Source: Phycisphaerae bacterium (GTDB lineage: Bacteria > Planctomycetota > Phycisphaerae > UBA1845 > JAFGLZ01). From it: 64,000 nucleotides of DNA. Position 1 is the stretch's first letter, and every line of letters begins with the position of its first letter. Location of the stretch: positions 19,007-83,006 of the forward strand of contig JAFGLZ010000236.1 of NCBI GenBank assembly GCA_016927755.1, in the 5' to 3' direction. Positions 35,352-45,069 of the stretch are shown here, piece after piece. The notes beneath the pieces were generated by a model. The model saw only the letters and a program-made list of their open reading frames with translations. It was not told the origin of the DNA and did no database searches. The position numbers were made by a program, and so were the translations under genes.

Positions 35352-35717
35352 GTGTCGCTTCCCCGCACAACTCGCGGATACATCGCCTTGGTGGTCGCTC
35401 TCGCGGCCGCCTTTCCTTCCGGATGGCTGTGCGCCGGTGAAAACCTGGGCGGCCAACCCACCACCGAGGGCCCCCGGATGACACGCTCCGGCGGCGATGC
35501 CGGCGTCATCGAAGGGCTGCTGCTCAGGGACACGATGCCGAATCAGTCGCCCACCTGCTGCTGGCGCGAGGTCGAGGTCGCCCCGGCGCACCTCAAGGTC
35601 AGACCGTACTCGCTGCCCGCCTGTCGGGGAGACGCCTTTCCAACCACCGAGCTTCCCATTCGCGCGACCGGGGAGGACCACTCGATCCTCTCACGCGTGT
35701 GTCTGCTGATACTCTAA
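35352..35717 (+). CDS. small secreted protein, unknown
   Basis: A 121-aa frame starting with GTG at 35352. Residues 8-29 form a signal peptide (GYIALVVALAAAFPSGWLCAG). The mature chain is only about 90 residues with a CC pair (SPTCCWREVEV) and a late Cys. No family is recognised. It sits alone between tRNA-Leu and the TPR gene. Codon choice is normal, but no strong SD was seen, so it could be spurious. Confidence 0.4.
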   Translation: MSLPRTTRGYIALVVALAAAFPSGWLCAGENLGGQPTTEGPRMTRSGGDAGVIEGLLLRDTMPNQSPTCCWREVEVAPAHLKVRPYSLPACRGDAFPTTELPIRATGEDHSILSRVCLLIL

Positions 35718-35907
35718 CCCCACCCGATTCCCACGGGACGGCCGTTCTGAAAACCCGTCCCGCGAACCCAAAGGTGAGCCGGTCGAGGACCGGATTCTGC
35801 CCGGTACGTTCACGCGATCATCATGAAGACAAAGAGCCCGTGTGTCTGAGGCCAACGGGGCAACCGCTCCGTAGAGCCCCGATCACACGATGGCGGGAGA
35901 TCATCCG

Positions 35908-36426
35908 ATGAGAAGAGACAGCAACCACGCCTTGCCGTTGAGCGAGGCTTACGCGCTTCTGGACACGGGGCACCCCCAGGAAGCGCTGGTAATCCTGAAG
36001 GGCGTCGAATCGAAGTCGCCCGAGCTGCAGAACGCATACGGCGTCTGCCTCATGCGATTGGGGCAATTGGACAAGGCGCTGACCCTGTTCCAGACCTTGG
36101 TGTTCCGCAACGGGGGCGTGGTCATCCCCCATGACGTGCCCGCGGTCATGAAGACCAACCTGGCCACGGCGCTGCTGCTGACGGGCAACGTCGGTGGATG
36201 CCTGGAGATCCTTGCGGAAGTCGACGACGAGAACCACCCGGCGGTCGTGAGGCTTCGATCGGCAATCAAGAAATGGAAGCGAACCCTCACGTTCGTGCGG
36301 CGGTTCCTGCTATACGTACTGGGTTCATCGCAGTCGGGGTCCGTGGCGATCGATTTCCCTCCGGGCGATCTGATGCAGGTGACGGCGCGACCGGAGCCAC
36401 GGCGTCCACATAAGGAAGCCGCGTAA
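35908..36426 (+). CDS. TPR-repeat protein
   Basis: A 172-aa protein. ATG 35908 is chosen over an ATG at 35890 because GGGAG lies 9 nt upstream. Residues about 10-100 contain three tetratricopeptide-like helix pairs (AYALLDTGHPQEALVILKGVE, NAYGVCLMRLGQLDKALTLFQ, NLATALLLTGNVGGCLEILAE). The end has a hydrophobic stretch (FVRRFLLYVLG) and a basic tail. Probably a protein-protein interaction scaffold. No partner is obvious. Confidence 0.8.
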   Translation: MRRDSNHALPLSEAYALLDTGHPQEALVILKGVESKSPELQNAYGVCLMRLGQLDKALTLFQTLVFRNGGVVIPHDVPAVMKTNLATALLLTGNVGGCLEILAEVDDENHPAVVRLRSAIKKWKRTLTFVRRFLLYVLGSSQSGSVAIDFPPGDLMQVTARPEPRRPHKEAA

Positions 36427-36609
36427 AAAGCTCGGCCCTCAATCGCGGACGGGGGATTCCTCGACACGGACCACCGCCCAAGAGATGCCTCTTGGGCGTG
36501 GCGACGGCAGCCTTCTGCCCGTCCTGGCACAGGCTCTGAGTTTGCCTTACCATTGTCGATCACTCGATCCGGTATCGGCAACGGTGACCAAAGAGCAAGG
36601 AGAACGGAC

Positions 36610-38184
36610 ATGCGCAGGGCGATGTCGGTATTGGTGTTCATGGCGATCGGCGTGGGAGCGGCTGGGTCGTCCGCGCCCGCCGCGGTCAAGCTGCACGGGT
36701 TGTTCACGGACAACATGGTCTTGCAGCAGGCCCAGAAGGTCCCGGTTTGGGGCACGGCCGACGAGGGGGAGAAGGTGACGGTCGCGTTCTGCGGTCAAGA
36801 GGTCTCGGCCACGGCCAAGGACGGGAAGTGGACGGTCTGGCTGAAGCCGCTGAAGGCGGGCGGGCCGTTCGAGATGACCGTCAAGGCCTCCAACGCGGTC
36901 GCACTCGAGAACGTGCTCGTCGGCGAGGTATGGATCTGCAGCGGGCAGTCGAACATGGGGTTTCCGGTCAGTCATAGCGCCGGCGCCGGGCAGGTGATCG
37001 CCGAGTCGGCGAACCCGATGATCCGCCTGTTCACCGTCGAGCGGACGCCCTCGGGCAAGCCGCTGTCGGAGGTGACGGTCGGACATCCCTGGGTCGAAGC
37101 GGGGCCGAAAACGGTGGGCGGCTTCTCGGCCGTCGGATACTTCTTCGGCAAGGAGCTTCAAGCCGCGATCAAGGTGCCGGTGGGGTTGATCAACAGCTCG
37201 TGGGGCGGCACGTCGGCCCAAGCGTGGACGCAGCACGAGGCGCTCGCGTCGGACCCGGCTCTGAAGGCCTACCTCGACCGCTGGGAGCGGTATCTGAAGA
37301 CCGACTACCCGAAGCAGAAAGCGGCCTATCCCGCCCGGCTCGCGAAGTGGCAGCAAACCGCCAAGGCGGCCAAGGCCGCCGGCAAGAATGTCCCGCGCAA
37401 ACCCCCCGTTCCCGCCGGCCCGGACAGCCAGAGGCAGCCGTCCGCGCTGTTCAACGGGATGATCCACCCGCTGTTGCCGTACGCTATCCGTGGGGCCATC
37501 TGGTATCAGGGAGAGTCGAACGCCGGCGAGGGCGATCTGTATCGGAAGCTGTTCCCCGCGATGATCGCGAACTGGCGCCAAGTCTGGGGTCAGGGCGACT
37601 TCCCATTCCTGTTCGTACAGCTCGCGCCGTTCGAGGGCAAGGCCGACCAGCCGCCGTGGGCGGAAATCCGCGAATCTCAGCTCGTCACCGCCCAGAAGGT
37701 GCCCGGCGTGGGCATGGCCGTCATCACGGACCTCGGAGAGCGAAAGGACATTCATCCGAAACGCAAGGCGCCGGTTGGGGCTCGGTTGGCGCTGGCGGCT
37801 CGGGCGATCGCCTATGGGGAGAAGATCGTCTATTCCGGACCCGAGTACTCGGGCATGAAGGTCGAAGGCGGAAAGGTCGTGCTCAACTTCAAGCACGTGG
37901 GATCGGGTCTGGTCGCCAAGGACGGACCGCTCAGGGGCTTCACCATCGCCGGCAAGGACCGCAAGTTCGTTGAGGCCCAGGCTGAAATCCGGGGCGACAC
38001 GGTGATCGTGAGCAGTCCGAAGGTGCCCCAGCCTGCGGCCGTTCGATATGCTTGGTCGAACTTCCCGGAGGTCAACCTCTACAACAAGGAAGGTCTGCCG
38101 GCCACGCCGTTTCGGACGGACGACTTCCCGTTGGTGACGCAGTCTGGGGGACGGCGCTCAGCGGCCCCCAAGGCAAAGAAATAG
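36610..38184 (+). CDS. secreted sialate O-acetylesterase-family protein
   Basis: A 524-aa SGNH-hydrolase-family protein. ATG 36610 has AAGGAGA 6 nt upstream and begins a signal peptide (MRRAMSVLVFMAIGVGAAGSSAPA). Domain order is as in sialate O-acetylesterases: an N-terminal beta domain (GLFTDNMVLQQAQKVPVWGTA), the catalytic block GEVWICSGQSNMGF with the nucleophile Ser, SSWGGTSAQAW, WYQGESNAGEGDLYRKLFP, and a C-terminal block with the catalytic His in DIHPKRKAPVGARLALAARA. These enzymes remove acetyl groups from sugars and aid glycan degradation. It is followed by the hairpin terminator at 38207. Confidence 0.93.
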   Translation: MRRAMSVLVFMAIGVGAAGSSAPAAVKLHGLFTDNMVLQQAQKVPVWGTADEGEKVTVAFCGQEVSATAKDGKWTVWLKPLKAGGPFEMTVKASNAVALENVLVGEVWICSGQSNMGFPVSHSAGAGQVIAESANPMIRLFTVERTPSGKPLSEVTVGHPWVEAGPKTVGGFSAVGYFFGKELQAAIKVPVGLINSSWGGTSAQAWTQHEALASDPALKAYLDRWERYLKTDYPKQKAAYPARLAKWQQTAKAAKAAGKNVPRKPPVPAGPDSQRQPSALFNGMIHPLLPYAIRGAIWYQGESNAGEGDLYRKLFPAMIANWRQVWGQGDFPFLFVQLAPFEGKADQPPWAEIRESQLVTAQKVPGVGMAVITDLGERKDIHPKRKAPVGARLALAARAIAYGEKIVYSGPEYSGMKVEGGKVVLNFKHVGSGLVAKDGPLRGFTIAGKDRKFVEAQAEIRGDTVIVSSPKVPQPAAVRYAWSNFPEVNLYNKEGLPATPFRTDDFPLVTQSGGRRSAAPKAKK

Positions 38185-38206
38185 CGGGTCCTCGAAAGGA
38201 GTGAGA

Positions 38207-38247
38207 AGACCAGGGGCAGGCGCGAAGCCTGCCTCTGGTCTTTGCTT
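38207..38247 (+). terminator. intrinsic terminator after esterase gene
   Basis: AGACCAGGGGCAGGC (38207-38221), loop GCGAA, and GCCTGCCTCTGGTCT (38227-38241) form a 15-bp stem with one G-T mismatch, followed by TTGCTT. It lies 22 nt after the stop of the esterase, in the spacer before the convergent chemoreceptor, and could serve both strands. It shares GCGAAGCCTGCC with the hairpin at 8017-8052. Confidence 0.8.
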
Positions 38248-38296
38248 CCTGTGATCCCAGACGAACCGACCTGCCGCCCTTGGACCTGCGAGCGGC

Positions 38297-41173
38297 CTAG
38301 AAACCCTCGAGATCATCGCCGACGGCGGCGCTCCCATCGGTCGTCGAAAGGACCTTGGCCGTCGAGGTGGCCCGTTTCGGCTGACGGTTAAGGGCGGGCG
38401 TCGTCGCCGGTTTGGCCTGACGCTGGCCGGTGACGAGGGCGACCAGGTCCTCGACGATGCTCCGGACGGTCTCGGCCTGGGCCGACAACTCTTCGGACGC
38501 GCTGGCGGATTCCTCCGCCCCCGCCGCATTGGCCTGAGTGACCTTGTCCATCTGGGAGACCGCGGTGTTGACCTGCTCGATGCCCTCGGCCTGTTCGCTC
38601 GATGCTTGTGTGATCAGCGTAACGAGCTCCGCGACCTTGCCTGAGACCTCGCCGATCTTGGAGAAGCTCCCCGTCGTCGTCTGGTTGAGCTCGACGCCAC
38701 GGGAGACACGGGTCACCGTCTGCTCGATGAGCGTACCGGTCTCGCGGGCGGCCTCGGCCGAGCGCTGGGCCAGGTTCCGCACCTCGTCGGCGACGACGGC
38801 AAACCCCTTGCCGTGCTCGCCGGCTCGAGCGGCCTCGACGGCGGCGTTCAGCGCCAGCAGGTTGGTTTGGAACGCGATCTCTTCGATGACCTTGATGACC
38901 CTACGGATCTGATCGCTGGCCTCGGAGATTTCCTGCATGGACTTCGAAGTCTCTTTCATGGCGCCGTCAGCCTCGTCGATGACCTTGCCGGCCTCGGCCA
39001 TGAGCGTGTTGGCCTGCTGGGCGTTGTCGGCATTCTGCCGAGCCATCGCGGAGGTTTCCTCCAGCGCGCTGGAGGTCTCTTCCAGGCTGCTGGCCTGTTC
39101 AGAAGCCCCTTCGGCGAGCTGCTGACTGGCCGAGGAAACTTGGCCCGCCGCGTCGTGAACCTGTTCGGCGCCTTCGTTCAGCCCGGTGATGATCCGGTTG
39201 AGCGGCTTGGCGATGCCGGCGGCCATCAGGTAGGCGACCAGCCCGCCCACCCCCGCCAGCACGAGGGCCACGATGCCGATGGTCCAGCTCAGGGAGGCGA
39301 CCTGGCTATCGGCTTGAGCCTTGATCTGATTTGCGGCATCGAGGAACTCCTCCGCCGGGCACGTGCCGGCGACGGAGTATGTGCATCCCCCAACCTTCAA
39401 CGGGAAGTAGGCGACGTACTTGTCAACGCCCTCGAACTCGTACTTGTCGACGCCGGATTTGCCCGACAGCATCTCCTGGCGGACGAGCTCGGCGAGCCGG
39501 CCGTACTTGCTGTCCGCCAGCGAAACGTTGTCCGTCAAGGTGTACTTCGGGTGGCTGATCAAAACGCCCTTGTCATTGATCAGGTAGGCATAGCCGGTCT
39601 TGCCGAACTTGAAGTCCCTCATGAGCTCCCAGGCAAGCGACCAGTCGACGCTGAGGACGACCATGCCCTTGAACTGATCGCCGAAGAAGACGGGCATGGC
39701 GACCCGCATCTCGACGGCGCCGGTGTTGGCGGCGGCCACGACGCCCGAGTTGTAGACTTCGCCGGGCTTGAGCTTTGCCGCGGCCTGGAACCATCCCTCC
39801 TGGGCCTTGCTGACGAGTTGGTCGGCAAACTTGCCGAGCTTCAGGTTGACAATCTCCTGACCCTTTTCGTCGATGAATCGCATCTGGGAATACAGCGGGC
39901 GCTTGCCGCCCTCGGCGCTCACGTGCGAACTGCCGTAGAAGGCCTCCATCTCCTTCTTCAGCATCGCCAGAGAGGTCACGGCGGTCTTGGCCGAGAGCTC
40001 GTCCCAATAGAAGCTCGAACAGACGACCCAGTCCCATTCCGGGTAATAGGTGTAGGCCAAGCCCTTGCTTCGGCCCTCGAAGTCATAGTTGAGGAACTGA
40101 ACGGCGTCGGTCTTCTTCTCGAGAATCGTCTGGAAGTTCGTCAGCTTCAGGTCGGTAACGGTGTTCTTCCCGACAAGGTCCTTCTTCGGATGAACGATGA
40201 GCACGCCCGTGGAGTCCATGACGAAGGGATAGCCGGCCTCGCCGATCTTCGTCTTCGTTATCGCGTCGGTCAGGTCGCTCGTCTCCTGCTCCTTGACCCC
40301 GACGTAGAGCATGCCGACGACCTTCTTGGCGGCGTCCAAGATGGGCTGATAGGCCGTAACGTACCAGGCGTCAACGACGAACGCCCGACCACGGTAGGTC
40401 TTTCCGCTGAGGACGGTGGAAACGACGCCGTTGGCGGCGCCCTCGGCCGTCTTGGCCGGGATGTACGTGCCGATGGCGCGCGTGCCGTCTGCCTGCTTGA
40501 CGTTCGTGGCGACGCGCAGCATGTCGCCGTCGTCATTCATCCTCTGGAAGATCGTGCACGTCCCGCCGACCATGTCCCGAACCCGGTCGACGACGGGGGT
40601 CGGCTTGTCGAACGTCTGGTTGGGCTGGATCGCGCTGGATCCGACCTTGAGCAGAGGTAGCTTGACCGTCTTGGCCTGCTTCGTGAACTGATCGACCGCC
40701 TTCCAGTCCACCGTCTGGTCCTTGGCGAATTCGACCTTCCCCTGAGCGCCAAGCTCCGCGGCGGCGACGTTCAGGTCGGCGTTGACCTTCTTCTGCAGGA
40801 GCCCCATCTGGGCTTTGCACGTCGTCACAATGCCCTCCGTGACCCGCATGACCTCCTTGCGTCCGTACTCGTTGATCAGCTCGTTACGGCCCGCCAAGGA
40901 GGTCAGATACCCCTGCAGGTTCCCGGATTCGGAGAACTGCTTGATGTCCTTGTCGACCCCGGCAACGAAGGCCTTGATGCGCTCTTGGCCGGCCAAGACG
41001 CCCCGCTCCAGCAAGCCACTGGCCAGGTCCGACATGCCCGCAAAGGCCTGCCGGCTGCTGTCACCGCCGAAGGAACGGAACTGCACGAGCGCATAGCCGC
41101 CGATCAGCGCCACGGGCACGACGACCAGAAGCAACGAAACCAGCATCAACTTGGCTTTCAGCGAAAGGTGCAT
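38297..41173 (-). CDS. methyl-accepting chemotaxis protein with two Cache-type sensor modules
   Basis: A 958-aa chemoreceptor. ATG 41173 has AAGGAGA upstream; an extension to 41362 is not needed. TM1 is about residues 9-31. The large extracytoplasmic region has a Cache_3-Cache_2-like module (RAIGTYIPAK, GRAFVVDAWYVTAYQPILDAAKKVVGMLYVGVKE) and a second Cache-like module (KVGGCTYSVAGTCPAEEF near the end). TM2 is about 632-655. The cytoplasmic signalling coiled coil follows, with VIEEIAFQTNLLALNAAVEA at about residue 770 as the hairpin tip contacting CheA/CheW. No HAMP domain is obvious. The adjacent receptor has an almost identical signalling domain but a different sensor half. No che genes are nearby. 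Confidence 0.95.
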   Translation of the reverse strand: MHLSLKAKLMLVSLLLVVVPVALIGGYALVQFRSFGGDSSRQAFAGMSDLASGLLERGVLAGQERIKAFVAGVDKDIKQFSESGNLQGYLTSLAGRNELINEYGRKEVMRVTEGIVTTCKAQMGLLQKKVNADLNVAAAELGAQGKVEFAKDQTVDWKAVDQFTKQAKTVKLPLLKVGSSAIQPNQTFDKPTPVVDRVRDMVGGTCTIFQRMNDDGDMLRVATNVKQADGTRAIGTYIPAKTAEGAANGVVSTVLSGKTYRGRAFVVDAWYVTAYQPILDAAKKVVGMLYVGVKEQETSDLTDAITKTKIGEAGYPFVMDSTGVLIVHPKKDLVGKNTVTDLKLTNFQTILEKKTDAVQFLNYDFEGRSKGLAYTYYPEWDWVVCSSFYWDELSAKTAVTSLAMLKKEMEAFYGSSHVSAEGGKRPLYSQMRFIDEKGQEIVNLKLGKFADQLVSKAQEGWFQAAAKLKPGEVYNSGVVAAANTGAVEMRVAMPVFFGDQFKGMVVLSVDWSLAWELMRDFKFGKTGYAYLINDKGVLISHPKYTLTDNVSLADSKYGRLAELVRQEMLSGKSGVDKYEFEGVDKYVAYFPLKVGGCTYSVAGTCPAEEFLDAANQIKAQADSQVASLSWTIGIVALVLAGVGGLVAYLMAAGIAKPLNRIITGLNEGAEQVHDAAGQVSSASQQLAEGASEQASSLEETSSALEETSAMARQNADNAQQANTLMAEAGKVIDEADGAMKETSKSMQEISEASDQIRRVIKVIEEIAFQTNLLALNAAVEAARAGEHGKGFAVVADEVRNLAQRSAEAARETGTLIEQTVTRVSRGVELNQTTTGSFSKIGEVSGKVAELVTLITQASSEQAEGIEQVNTAVSQMDKVTQANAAGAEESASASEELSAQAETVRSIVEDLVALVTGQRQAKPATTPALNRQPKRATSTAKVLSTTDGSAAVGDDLEGF

Positions 41174-41562
41174 CGGGTTCTCCTTGTAGCAGGCAGCGAG
41201 TTCGCGACGATCAACCGATCGGCGTCCCTCGCCTTCCATCCTGTCATTCCCTGAATCACCCCGGAGGGACTGTGCCGCAAGCGGATGCGGAGCCGCACGC
41301 AACCCGCGCACTGTTTCGCGCCCAGCACCGAGTCCGGGAGCCCTGTCCAACAGGGCACTCACTCGTCTTAGTGGTATCGATCGGCTCTGGGGTAGGTGTC
41401 ATCAACCGCATTGAGCCAAGAACCGCGTCTGCATTTTCCTGTAGGCCCTTTTCCTACAGTCCGCATGCGGTTGGGCGGCATCATTCAGAACCCGCGAGAG
41501 CTTGCTCAGCGCCGTGCGAGACGCTGAGGTCGCACTGCGGACCCCCTTCGTTGGGCGGTGAA

Positions 41563-43623
41563 TCAAGCCTTGGCCTTCCCATAAATCAGCCGCGTCAGAT
41601 CGCCGATGACCCCGCGAACGGTCTCGGCCTGGGCGGATAGCTCTTCCGCCGCGCTAGCCGATTCCTCAGCGCCGGCCGCGTTCTCCTGAACGATCCGATC
41701 CATTTGAGCAACGGCGGTGTTGAGTTGCTCGACGCCCTCGGCCTGCTCGCCCGAGGCCTGGGTGATGTGGGTGACCAAGTCGGCCACCTTGCCGGAGACC
41801 TCGCCGATCTTGGAAAAGCTCTCCGAGGTGGTCTGATTCAGCTCGACGCCGCGCGACACGCGCGTCACCGTCTGCTCGATGAGCGTGCCGGTCTCCCGAG
41901 CCGCTTGAGCCGAACGCTGGGCCAAGTTGCGAACCTCGTCGGCCACGACGGCGAATCCCTTGCCGTGTTCGCCCGCTCGGGCGGCCTCGACCGCCGCGTT
42001 CAACGCCAGCAGGTTCGTCTGGAACGCAATCTCCTCGATGACCTTGATGACCTTGCGAATCTGGTCGCTGGCCTCGGAGATCTCCAGCATGGACTTGGAG
42101 GTCTCTTTCATGGCCACGTCCGCCTCGCCGATGACTTGGCCCGCCTGACCCATGAAGGTGTTGGCCTGCTGGGCGTTGTCGGCGTTCTGTCGCGCCATCG
42201 CGGACATCTCCTCCAGCGCGCTGGAGGTCTCCTCGAGGCTGCTCGCCTGCTCCGAGGCGCCTTCGGCGAGCCTCTGGCTGGCCGAGGACACCTGCTCAGA
42301 AGCCGAGTGAACCTGCTCGGCGCCGTCGTTTAGTCCCTCGATGATCCGGTTGATGGGCAGCGTGATTCCCCGGGTGACGAAGAGGGCGATCAGCGCGGCA
42401 CAAAGGAGCGTGGCGACGGATATGCCCACACTCCACTGGACAACGCTGCCGATGGCCGAGGATTGCGCATCGCTGATCTCGCCAAGCGTCGCAGCGGCCT
42501 GTCGTTCCATGTTCTCGGCAGCTTCGTAGAATTCGTCCTCGTAGGCGCCGACGCCGATGACCCAGTCCCACGGTTCGAAGTAGGCAAGCTGAACGATCTT
42601 GTCCCGTGCCTTGTTCTCGCCGACGTTCTTCCATGGATATCGGGCCTGGCCGACCTCCCCAGGCTTCAATTGAACGGCCTTGGCGCAGATGTCCTGGATG
42701 AAGAGCCGTCCGTCGGCGTCCTTGGCGTTCCAGATGCTCTCGCCGTCTCGCGCCCCATCCTTGGAGATGACATAGTAGCCGCGCGTGATGCCTTTGGCGT
42801 TCAGGACGTAGACGTAGCCGGTCTTGCCGACCTTCATCGCCATGATCGATTCGCGAAGACTCTTGGCGCTCTCCTCCTTGATGCCGACATAGAGAACGCC
42901 CACGACCTTCCCGGCCGCGTCGGCGATCGGCTCGTAAGCAGTCACGTACCAGGCGTTCACGACATAGGCCCGGCCGTGATACGTCTTGCCGCCCAGCACG
43001 GTCGAAATCACGGGATTGCGTTGACTATCCGGGTTGACCGCCGGGATGTACGTCCCGATGGCGCGGGTCTTGTCCAACTTCTCGACATTGGTGCAAACGC
43101 GGAGCATGTCACCGGCGTCGTTCATCCGCTGGAAGATCGTGCAGGTCCCGCCGACGAGTTCTCGGACGCCGTCCACCACGGGAGAAGGCGTGTCCATTTT
43201 CTGATTCTGCCCGAGCCACTTTCCGCCAACCAGCATCTGCGGGAGCGCAATCTTCGTCTCGGCCTTGGTGTACTGGTTGACGGCGACCCATTCGGTCGTG
43301 TCCTTGCCGAAGGATACGGGTCCGGCTGTTCGCAGGACCTTCCGCGCGACATTCAGGTCGTAGTCGACCTTCTGCTGCAGGAGTTCCTGCTGGGACTTGC
43401 ACATGGCGTGGATGTCCTGTGCCATGTGCGTCAGGTCGGTCATCCCGCTTTCGATCAAGGCCTTTCGCCCCATGCCGGCGTTGGACTTGAAGCCCGTGGC
43501 CGTCTTGCTCGATGTGAGCTCGAAGCCTCGCGTGGCCTGCCACAGCACGACCACCGATATGAGCACGGTTGGCGTAAGCACCAAGCCCATCTTCGAAGCC
43601 AACAATTTGCCCTTCAGTGTCAT
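41563..43623 (-). CDS. methyl-accepting chemotaxis protein with single Cache-type sensor
   Basis: A 686-aa receptor. ATG 43623 follows GGAG with 7 nt spacing. TM1 is about 10-32 and TM2 about 395-417. The periplasmic module (GTCTIFQRMNDAGDMLRVCTNVEK, GRAYVVNAWYVTAYEPIADAAGKVVGVLYVGIKEES) matches the first module of the receptor at 38297. The cytoplasmic domain is highly similar to that of its neighbour, including EIAFQTNLLALNAAVEAARA. This suggests tandem duplication followed by loss or gain of one sensor module. The 389-bp spacer 41174-41562 contains only a small hairpin CTGTAGG-CCCTTTT-CCTACAG (41439-41459). Confidence 0.95.
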   Translation of the reverse strand: MTLKGKLLASKMGLVLTPTVLISVVVLWQATRGFELTSSKTATGFKSNAGMGRKALIESGMTDLTHMAQDIHAMCKSQQELLQQKVDYDLNVARKVLRTAGPVSFGKDTTEWVAVNQYTKAETKIALPQMLVGGKWLGQNQKMDTPSPVVDGVRELVGGTCTIFQRMNDAGDMLRVCTNVEKLDKTRAIGTYIPAVNPDSQRNPVISTVLGGKTYHGRAYVVNAWYVTAYEPIADAAGKVVGVLYVGIKEESAKSLRESIMAMKVGKTGYVYVLNAKGITRGYYVISKDGARDGESIWNAKDADGRLFIQDICAKAVQLKPGEVGQARYPWKNVGENKARDKIVQLAYFEPWDWVIGVGAYEDEFYEAAENMERQAAATLGEISDAQSSAIGSVVQWSVGISVATLLCAALIALFVTRGITLPINRIIEGLNDGAEQVHSASEQVSSASQRLAEGASEQASSLEETSSALEEMSAMARQNADNAQQANTFMGQAGQVIGEADVAMKETSKSMLEISEASDQIRKVIKVIEEIAFQTNLLALNAAVEAARAGEHGKGFAVVADEVRNLAQRSAQAARETGTLIEQTVTRVSRGVELNQTTSESFSKIGEVSGKVADLVTHITQASGEQAEGVEQLNTAVAQMDRIVQENAAGAEESASAAEELSAQAETVRGVIGDLTRLIYGKAKA

Positions 43624-43944
43624 GACACATCTCCATATCACAAAGCTGCGTTGTCAGATCCTCTTGGCTCGCCCTGAGGTCCGGTGATGCCGAACTGCCC
43701 AGCACGGCTCCCGGATGGGCCCGGGCCTCTGAGGGAACAGAGGGATGACGCTACTGAATTGACCTGATACTCAGCCTAGATCGGATGAGTGAAAGCCCAC
43801 GGTGAATCCCCCGCGCGAGGCGGCGATGCGTGTGTTTCTGGCTCAACAGCTTGGAGACCAGTAAAAGCAGTAGGATTGTCGAAATGGCGATCGGCTGGTC
43901 CGAGAAATCTTCTCCTATTGGGAGAGCAGAAGTCCACCACGCCG

Positions 43945-45015
43945 TCACTTGGTGGGAGTGGCTTCGAGTCGGCGAAGCTGCGTCGCGATCCAGTCGGGTA
44001 CCGGGCGAACCGGTCGGAGCAGTTCCTGCCGGAAGGCCTGCTCGACTTGATCCACGCGGCGGACGGGCCCCGCGACGTAGATGGCCTGCTGGACCTCGGC
44101 CTGTTTGGCCGTAACGACGCGCCCAGAAATGGCCAAGTCTCCGTTGGGCCGAAAGGCAACCTCGCCCACGAGCAGCAGATCGACCCCCAGCCGTTCAGCG
44201 ACCTTCTCCACGGCGTCTGGTGACGAGTCAATGGCCGCGGCGATGTCGTCCTCCTTGAGGATCTCACCCAGCCGCGCCCGCTCGACAATGCGGTAGGCCT
44301 CGGCCCGCTTGAACTCCTGCACCGCAATCGAAGCTAATGACTCGCACCAACCGTCCAAGTCCGCGCGACCCGTCTTGTTGCGGAACGGCAGGCACGCCAG
44401 GGACCGCAACTGTGGCGTCGACGCCGGTCTTGGCGGCGCCTGTTGTCCTCTCGAAGGGATCGTCGGGGGGAGCTGAGCGGCCAGGGCCGTGAGCGTCCTG
44501 GCCACCGAGCGAGAGACGCGATTCAGAGCCTCGAGGTCCGCCGTCTCTCGAACCGGATCGGCGTGCGTGGCCCAGTCCTGACCGGCCTTGATCGTCTGCC
44601 GCCGTGGGCCCATGACGGTGTACCGGAGCCACACCTTCTCACAGGGGATCCCCCCCCAGGGCGTGGTGGCCTGGGCGTCGCAGACAACGACCAAGATCAT
44701 GTCGGCGCGAGGCAAGTCCGAATGCTTGAGCACTTCGAAGCCGTTATCACGCAACGCCTGTGAAAGAGCTCGATGAACCAACTCGGGATGAAGGCGCGAA
44801 CGCCCGGGCACGACGACAACACGACGTCTTGCCGTCTCGGGCGGAATCGGCTCGGCGGCAGGGCTCTCCCCGGATTCCGGAGGAGCGGCGACCGTCGTGT
44901 CCTGCTTGACCGAGTGGGATTGGAGGGTCGCCTTCGGCTCGCCGCAGCCGTGCGCCAGGCAGGCCGCGACAAAGACGAGAGGCAAACGCAGCCACGACTT
45001 CCCGCTCCGCTGCAT
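43945..45015 (-). CDS. CsgG-like outer-membrane-associated lipoprotein
   Basis: A 356-aa lipoprotein (lipobox LAHGC after a hydrophobic stretch). ATG 45015 is the first ATG; a TTG at 45042 is less likely. The C-terminal half reads ACLPFRNKTGRADLDGWCESLASIAVQEFKRAEAYRIVERARLGEILKEDD and VAERLGVDLLLVGEVAFRPNG, the pattern of CsgG/FlgT/LptE-assembly-like proteins that act at the outer membrane. The first half (residues 30-200) is a separate small-domain region with VVVVPGRSRLHPELVHRALSQAL. It follows the second CsgG-like gene after 54 nt on the same strand. A role in curli-like or flagellar assembly is not supported by any neighbour. Confidence 0.75.
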   Translation of the reverse strand: MQRSGKSWLRLPLVFVAACLAHGCGEPKATLQSHSVKQDTTVAAPPESGESPAAEPIPPETARRRVVVVPGRSRLHPELVHRALSQALRDNGFEVLKHSDLPRADMILVVVCDAQATTPWGGIPCEKVWLRYTVMGPRRQTIKAGQDWATHADPVRETADLEALNRVSRSVARTLTALAAQLPPTIPSRGQQAPPRPASTPQLRSLACLPFRNKTGRADLDGWCESLASIAVQEFKRAEAYRIVERARLGEILKEDDIAAAIDSSPDAVEKVAERLGVDLLLVGEVAFRPNGDLAISGRVVTAKQAEVQQAIYVAGPVRRVDQVEQAFRQELLRPVRPVPDWIATQLRRLEATPTK

Positions 45016-45069
45016 TCCGGTGATGTAGGGATCCGACCGCAAGACGCCACAGGCTCCCGGAGGCCCCCG

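Noticed and set aside
38813..40660. Plus-strand frame of 615 aa
   Set aside because: Antisense to the chemoreceptor gene; composition follows its codon complement.
41439..41459. Hairpin CTGTAGG-CCCTTTT-CCTACAG between the chemoreceptors as a terminator
   Set aside because: Short stem with no T tract and far from either gene end.
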